DNA of 64,000 bases from Paraglomus occultum (lineage: Eukaryota; Glomeromycota; Glomeromycetes; Paraglomerales; Paraglomeraceae), in the NCBI GenBank assembly GCA_910592205.1, contig CAJVPJ010000013.1, forward strand, positions 23,699 to 87,698. Direction: 5' to 3'. This document shows, piece after piece, positions 58,085-64,000 of the stretch. Under the pieces are notes generated by a model that worked only from the letters and a program-made list of their open reading frames with translations, was not told the origin of the DNA and ran no database searches. Each line of letters starts with the position of its first letter. Positions within the stretch are counted from its first letter, which is position 1. Both the position numbers and the translations under genes were made by a program.

Positions 58085-59732
58085 GCAAGCACGTAGATAT
58101 ATAAGAATAGACACTTGATTTATTAATGATATCCACACTGATACTGCTGTTATTTAGTAAGCATTTTAATATATAACACTACACCAAGAAAGTAGGCAAA
58201 TATATTAATATGAAGTAACGTATCAACTAGATTGCTATTTCTTGAACGAGTTACGCGCTCCAATAATGAATTATATGTTCATGTTAGCTCGTATATTTCG
58301 CGAGAAGTAACCAACCCTACAAATTAAATCAACTTTTTTTCCTGTTTTCGGGCGCCTACGTATTAGAGCAGTTCATTGACTGCATTGAGACATCGATGTA
58401 CGTGGGTTTGAAAAGTTTTTACGTGTAGCTCTAACTCGAGCTTACAACAGTTTAACTAAAAATTCGAGTAATCATAAAGTGGGCATACTTTCATGTAACG
58501 AATGAAAAAAAAAGTAGAGGTAAATTCATTATCTCGTTGTCGAGAAAACTTTTTTTTATAAAGCATAGTAAAACAACTGGAAAAACATGAGCCATAAGAA
58601 CTAACGACACTTTATTTTTGTTTCTTAGGAAATACGACTCAAATCTACGAAAAGTTGGTGAACATAGAAAGGAAACAAATATTGTCTACCAGCGCAATTA
58701 GACGTTGAATTGTTACATTCAAACACGAATAAGAAAAAACTAGAGACAAAGGCTCGTTCTGGACGTCTTCGCGAAGCAGTGACGTCAGAAAAATTGCAAT
58801 AACCCGCACATTTTTATTAACATTTTAGCCAACCAAACCAGTATTTCTCCTGAAAAATTCTCTCTCATTTTGCATAGTGAGCTGGGCCTCCAGAAGAAAG
58901 GGACGACGTGACGTGCGACAATGCTGCGCCACATAAGGCAACGATCATGACGGAGTATCTTCATGCCGGGCGAGTGGAACTTATTCTCTATTTGCCATCC
59001 AGTCGAGACCGTATTCCTTGTGATTTTTTCTTATTCCCTCGAATAAAGAAACAACAGAAGGGAAAAAGATTTGATAAGGGCAAGGGCTGTTCAGGCAGTT
59101 GCCCAAAAGCCGACTATGAGAAGTCTTTTCAGAGTTGACAGAATCGTCTGCAATGTTTCATGGACATTAATGGAGAGTACTTTGAGGACAAAATAGTCGT
59201 ATTGATACTTATTATGAAATTTCTGGAAATAAAGATCTACGCGCAAAACTTTTCAGACCCCCCACGTATTGTAAACCATTTGGTGGAGGAAACCCAGTAA
59301 TCACAGTGGAATGTCGCCAACAAGGAACAATGAATTAAGAATGGAATAAAAATCGCTTTCCTTGTGTGAGACTACGAATAATACAATGCTGTGTTGTCTA
59401 CTGCCATGTTGTATAAAAAGTAGGCTTGGCTTTTTTTAATGGGTTATTAATCTACTACATTCTTCGAGATTATAATGTACGGCGAGGTCTATGGTAAACA
59501 CTCTCGTAATAAATATCACTGTTATTGAAATAAAGTTGTAAACTCACATTCATATACAAAAATCGAAAATTTATTATACATTAATATTAGCAATGCTCTA
59601 CAATGCTTTCGCTTAAACTACTTTTACAGTTTCGCATCATTCGCTGAATGAGACTTTTTCCGATAACTCTGAATGAGTAATGGCTGTGATTGACTTAGTT
59701 ATATCGGCTAAGTCCAACGCGTTATGATGTTG
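58085..59732. repeat. Duplicated 3' flank, copy C, interrupted by mariner
   Basis: This is the counterpart of 48710-49633. Homology runs up to about 58400 and resumes after 59268 (ataatcacag-like: cagtaatcacagtggaatgt beside tagtgatcacaggataataa, then gtcgccaacaa beside gccgccaagaa), so the central 866 bp are an insertion. It ends at the stop codon of kinase-TPR gene C. Confidence 0.8.
58401..59266 (+). mobile_element. Degenerate mariner element, both ends present
   Basis: Length 866 bp with inverted ends: left cgtgggtttgaaaagttttt then acgtgtag; right, reverse-complemented, cgtggggggtctgaaaagtt then ttgcgcgtag. TA lies at both outer borders (58399-58400, 59267-59268). Plus-strand fragments of an animal-type mariner transposase occur in order: TKARSGRLREAV (HTH linker), TCDNAAPHKATIMTEYL, a block ending RIPCDFFLFPRIKKQQKGKR (the DDFF-type catalytic region, with DLAPCD changed to DRIPCD), and a STLRTK end beside an EYFEDK-like frame. 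Frameshifts and stops make it inactive, and the N-terminal third is largely missing. Confidence 0.88.
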
Positions 59733-62116
59733 TCAACGTTTTACATCGTCTGGTAAGACAGCACTTTTTTTCTTCAACCTCATCATGTTGTCAGGTTCAA
59801 TGACCAACGATTTTTCGACGTTGTTGAATGCCTCATCATACCGTCCGAGATTATGGTAGACGGCTCCCCTAATGTTCAATGTCCATGAATTATTTGGTTC
59901 GATCTCTAACGATTTGTTGAAATCCCTTAATGCGTCCTCGTATTTCTTAAGATAATAATATACGGTTCCTCTTCCCCTCAATGTCTGTGCATTATTCGGC
60001 TCAATATTCAACGAATCGTTGAAATCTTTCAAGGCGTTATCATACTGTTTAAGATTAAGATAGACGCCTCCACGTCTGTTTAATGTCCATGCATCATTTG
60101 GTTTAATAGTCAATGATTTATTGAAATCATTCAACGCATCATAATATTGTCCGAGGTTAAGATAAACAAATCCCCTTCTGCTTAATACCCATGCATCATT
60201 TGGTTCAATTGCTAATGATCTACTGAAGTCATTTAATGCTTCGTCGTATTGTTTGATATTAAGATAGACACCTCCACGTCCGTTCAACGTCCACGCATCA
60301 TTCGGTTTAATAGCCAAAGATTTATTGAAATCATTTAACGAATCATCATATTGTCCAAGATTAAGATAAACAATTCCTCTTCTGCTCAATATCCATGCAT
60401 TATCCGGTTCGATTGCTAATGATTTACTGAAATCCTTCAATGCATCGTCAAATCGCTTATGGTTAAGATAGAAAGCTCCCCTCGTACTTAGTGTCCAAGC
60501 ATCAATTCTACCCAACGATTTGTCGAGATCATCTAATTCGTTCGCATGCCTTCTGCTCGACGTCCGTGAATTATTTAATTCAATCTCCGACGATTTGTTG
60601 AAGTCATTTAATGCTTCATTATACTGTCCAAGATGAAGATAGACAGCCCCCCTATTCCTCAACGCACACGCATCGTCTGGTTCCATTGCTAATGATTTAT
60701 TGAAATCTTTCAACGCATCATCAAGCCGTCCAAGATTAAGATAGACAGCTCCCCTCGTACTCAACGTCCAAGCATTGTTGGGTTCAATCTCCAACGATTT
60801 GTTGAGGTCTTCTAATGCGTTCTTATACTGCTTAAAATAGCGATAGACAGCTCCCCTTCTGCTCAATGTCCACGCATTATTATTATTATCCGGTTCCGTT
60901 GTTAATGATCTATTGAAATCCTCCAACGCATCTTCATACTGTTCAAGGCGAAGATATATCGCACCCCTAGTTCTCAACGCATACGCATTATTTGGTTCAA
61001 TTTCCAACGATTTGTTGAGGTCATCTAATGCATCACGATACTCTAATTTCTTTAATCTCTTATAAACATCTTCACATAAAGGCCGCTTACTGGGGATTTC
61101 ATCCCAACATTGTGAATACAATTTGATATATTCGTTGGGTGTTCCAGGGAACGGGGCATCACGAAAGCCCTTGAGTCTACAAAGAATGATCGCGGATTCT
61201 TTAGCACGTCCTTCACAAGGGATTTTTCCACTTGAAATCTCCCAAAGTATCACTCCAAGACTGAAAATATCGGATTCCTTTCCGCGTTTCGTACTATCAA
61301 AAGAGGCTGGATCCTTGTATGCTGAGTTGCCGTAACCATGAGATTGAGACATTTGAGCCAAAACGCTAGACAAACCAAAATCAGCAATCTTTGCGGTGCC
61401 TGCTTGAATAAGAATATTGTTGGAAGACTAAAATAAATTAATCTAAATTAGTATTTTTTACCAACTAAATGCGTACACATTACCGATGTAACAGGGACAT
61501 ACCAAATCCTTATGGATTATACCAAGTGAATGCAAATATCTTAACCCATTGACAGTCCCTAAACCCAATTTGTATTTGTCTTTCCACATCAGACTATTAA
61601 AGTGATCGGCTAGATGTTCACGTAAAGTCCCGCCGTCAGCTAGTTCCAACATTATGCTATAATTGTTATTATCGTTTGCGGCTGTTTGTTACAAAGCAAC
61701 GGAATTAGTCGTGACTCAAGCTTGTTGAGAATAATAGTAACCATTTATCAAACCTTCTACTAGTCCGAGAAAACCGATAATGTTGGGATGGCCGTTTGCC
61801 ATTCTGTGGTTAGTCACCTAATGTATAAAGGAAATGATCAAACATTAGCTCATAGAAAGTAGAGGTAAGCAATGTGCTATATAACAATAGTGACCTCTCG
61901 AACAAACTGTCTGTCAATGTCACCATTTCTGTATACAGGAAAAATAAACATCTTCACTGCAACAATCTTGCCAGTCGGAATGTGTCGCTTCTTATATATG
62001 ACACCTGATGCACCCCTGCCCATCTCCGTAGACTCTGCTGATAGGTCGTTCTCCGAATAGCAAGAGATTAACCCCTGCTGGATTTTTGTCCGAAGCGTCG
62101 TTTGTAGGATATTCAT
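59733..62116 (-). CDS. Kinase-TPR protein C
   Basis: Exons 61895-62116, 61754-61817, 61503-61681 and 59733-61427 (minus strand) join in phase to 719 residues; exon boundaries match those of gene A exactly. Kinase features: MGRGASGVIYKKRHIPTGKI loop, IVAVKMF Lys, LELADGGTLREHLADHF, GIIHKDL with SSNNIL, IADFGLSS with DFG kept, YKDPAS, then FSLGVILWEISSGKIPCEGR and SQCWDEIPSKRP. Eleven full TPR units and one collapsed unit (near SSRRHANELDDLDKSLG) follow. Of the three it has the most complete set of kinase motifs. Start choice: the ATG at 62116 gives a first exon similar in length to genes A and B; an upstream in-frame ATG at 62194 adds 26 residues. Probably cytosolic. Confidence 0.88.
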
Positions 62117-62869
62117 AATGGTATAGCGATAGCAGTATCCTGAATAAAACGTTCTAAGTCCGAAATAACAAATACCTCTTTGTGTGACATACACACTGCA
62201 GCAATTTTTGATTGATAGATATTACCACTTTTATATCCTCGACAAAATTGTCCCAACATTATTTCGAGGTTATAGGATATGTTACTGTATCTTTTTTTTG
62301 ATTTAAACGGGTCCGCCGACAAAAATACCAAAAAAGGATAAATTCGGCGATCACCATTATTAGTTCACATCGAATTTATTACGTGATCTTCGGTATGTCA
62401 ATGTTTAATTGCGTTCCGAAACAGTTGGAAGGGTGTTTTATCAAACTTGTTCGATTCCAATTGCTATTTAAGTGATCTTTGACCCATATCACCCAATTTT
62501 CTTTATGTGCCTTTGTTTGCATGGAACTGGTACAGTTATGGGAAATACCACAGTTTCAGGAGTCTCTTCGAACATACTGGTCAATTCTACGAGCATCAAT
62601 GTTAGTTATAACATTTTTTATGACAATTTCACTCCCTGTGCTTTTATTTCCTTTTTCTCCGTTTTTTTTTGTTATAATAAATTATTCTCATTGAAATCTT
62701 GGTCAATGATTGTATTTCGCTTTACATATTTCCTTCTCCCAATATAGGCCTTGGTTTGATTCATTTATTACACGCAATTTTGAGTTACATATTAGTATGT
62801 ACAAGTTATTTCTAAAATTTTATGCCTTTTTTTTGAGCACTGTATACGCTCACCTGAAATAAGTAACGG
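62117..62869. other. Gene C promoter and transposon ends
   Basis: About 750 bp. A block at 62323-62352 (taccaaaaaaggataaattc then ggcgatcacc) matches the terminal region of the Tc1-like element at 26718. A separate Tc1-type end, ttttttttgagcactgta at about 62830-62847, reads as cagtgctcaaaaaaaa on the minus strand. No partner ends were found. Open frames at 62472-62747 are not recognised. Confidence 0.45.
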
Positions 62870-63195
62870 ACCTTCTTTCATAAAAGTATGCTACATAATA
62901 GTTGATCTTAATTTTATTGGGTAGCTTTCTGAGAAACTGTTACAATTTAATATGACATGCTTTCAACCAAACATTTTGCGGAATTTTGGCCCAATCCTCC
63001 AGTAAAGCATTTCTAAGTCCGAAACATTTTTGGACGCTTTCGAAGTCGATGTTCCACTCTAATCACATATGTTCGATTGAATTCAAGTCAGATAATTGGC
63101 TTGGCAAATCGGGCAAAGTTTTAATCTCCATCACCACAATTCAGGTTTGAACGTCTTTCGCTGTATGGATCGACGTGTAGTCTTGTTAAAAAAAA
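62870..63195 (-). mobile_element. Tc1-like transposase C-terminal remnant
   Basis: Minus-strand fragments read QDYTSIHTAKDVQT, then LPDLPSQLSDLNSIEHMWL and ALLEDWAKIPQNV, equivalent to the QDNAxxHxA, W(P/A)xQSPDLNPIExxW and IPxE/D blocks of Tc1 transposases. Stops and frame changes separate the pieces, and the N-terminal half is not detectable upstream of 63195. It is a different lineage from the copy at 26707, judging by these motifs. Confidence 0.8.
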
Positions 63196-63888
63196 ATAAC
63201 CTTTCTCGGTATGTTTAGTGATGATAGATTTTTCAAGTATTCGAATGTGCCTTTAATTTTTCCAATTCCTTATCTGAAAAGCAGCCGCATATCATTAACT
63301 GAAGAAGCAATGCTTTTAATATTAAGACATTTTGCCAAACACGGCCTGTCTAACCATTATAAGCATAGTAAAACAACTTTATTGCTCCAGATAACGCTTA
63401 TCCATTTTTTACATTCTCTTTCTTTCGAAACACCAACTAAGTTGGTTTTTTTGCTGTGACAATAAAAAGTTTTCCTTACTGGAATAGGCAAACTAAACCC
63501 AATGCCTGTTAGAGTACGATCAAAAATTTTGTTATTTTTATTTTTACTTTTTTTTTAAATTTTTTATTAAGCATATGAACAGGTTACTTAAAACAATTTG
63601 TAATATAGAAATCTGGGACAACCACTTATTGACGCAGCCTGCACATTTCCATAAATTATCCGCGTAATAGTTGTTTAGAAAACCTTGTGTCTTATTAATG
63701 TTGTTTCGTAAAACTAGCATTATGAATGCTAACAATTCGGTAATGATTACTTTTAGTCAGATCCAAATTCGTAAACATTTTCTATTCGTTGATTTAACGA
63801 ACTTGTCCTCTATTTACGTATTGATTAACTTTAACCTTTACTTTGTAACAACGACAATTAACAGACACGATGCGTAATCTGTTCTATA
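63196..63888. other. AT-rich debris, nothing recognised
   Basis: About 690 bp with homopolymer tracts (for example tttttacttttttttt near 63543) and short unassigned open frames. It may contain more transposon debris, but I cannot support a specific call. Confidence 0.35.
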
Positions 63889-63892
63889 CAGT

Positions 63893-63970
63893 CATACCTC
63901 GTTTATATCCCCACTTTGGGACAGAACTTTTTTGGGGATATATTCGAGGTGGGATACAACTGAGGTATAT
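63893..63970. repeat. Foldback repeat at the right edge
   Basis: Inverted repeat: tacctcgtttatatcccca on the left pairs with tgggatacaactgaggta on the right, and an inner pair tatatcccc/ggggatata surrounds ctttgggacagaactttttt. It resembles the end of a pogo/mariner-type MITE, but the window stops just beyond it. Confidence 0.6.
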
Positions 63971-64000
63971 ATGTGTGTAACATTATTTAAAGCATACAAT

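Noticed and set aside
62472-62747. Two overlapping open frames with hydrophobic stretches
   Set aside because: They overlap in different frames, are T-rich and lie in transposon debris; hydrophobicity follows from base composition.

Overview
The window looks like nuclear DNA of an early-diverging fungus, most likely an arbuscular mycorrhizal fungus (Glomeromycotina) or a close relative. This is inferred from AT-rich DNA, genes split by many 50-300 bp GT-AG introns, fungal-type orthologues (Spp1, Tim44, Rpt3, a peroxisomal thiolase), degenerate Tc1/mariner elements, and a tandem family of kinase-TPR proteins. I could not run a database search, so the species is open. No rRNA, tRNA or CRISPR array was found.

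Layout. 1-26.5 kb is a conserved housekeeping block: IMP4 (5' end outside the window), an MIT-domain protein, a neutral sphingomyelinase-like phosphodiesterase, a MOT1-type molybdate transporter, then about 3 kb of repeats and MITE DNA, an RBM18-like RNA-binding protein, TIM44 (9 exons), a 17-exon PNUTS/Ppn1/LUMINIDEPENDENS-type protein carrying a homeodomain, and a PTS2-bearing 3-ketoacyl-CoA thiolase. 26.5-37.8 kb is gene-poor: a decayed Tc1-like transposon, two or three MITEs, an intact 8-exon Uma2-like (DUF820) nuclease gene with a decayed copy 4 kb away, and a broken duplicate of a piece of the neighbouring SPP1 gene. 37.8-48.7 kb holds SPP1/CFP1 (COMPASS), a FEN1/XPG-like nuclease with a repeat-expanded spacer, RPT3, and a PMR5/TBL-type acyl-esterase-like protein. 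48.7-62.2 kb is a cluster of three same-strand genes, each encoding a kinase-like domain followed by 10 to about 23 TPR units. The last 2 kb is transposon debris.

The housekeeping genes belong to unrelated pathways: ribosome biogenesis, mitochondrial import, transcription and chromatin control, the proteasome and peroxisomal beta-oxidation. The one locus that looks like a unit is the kinase-TPR cluster. Its first and third genes, with their 3' flanks, are copies of one segment; a mariner element entered one flank; and the middle gene has lost the DFG motif and shows recent amplification of TPR units. Gene models were built by hand from splice signals, with reading phase checked across every junction; first exons and very short exons are the least certain parts.
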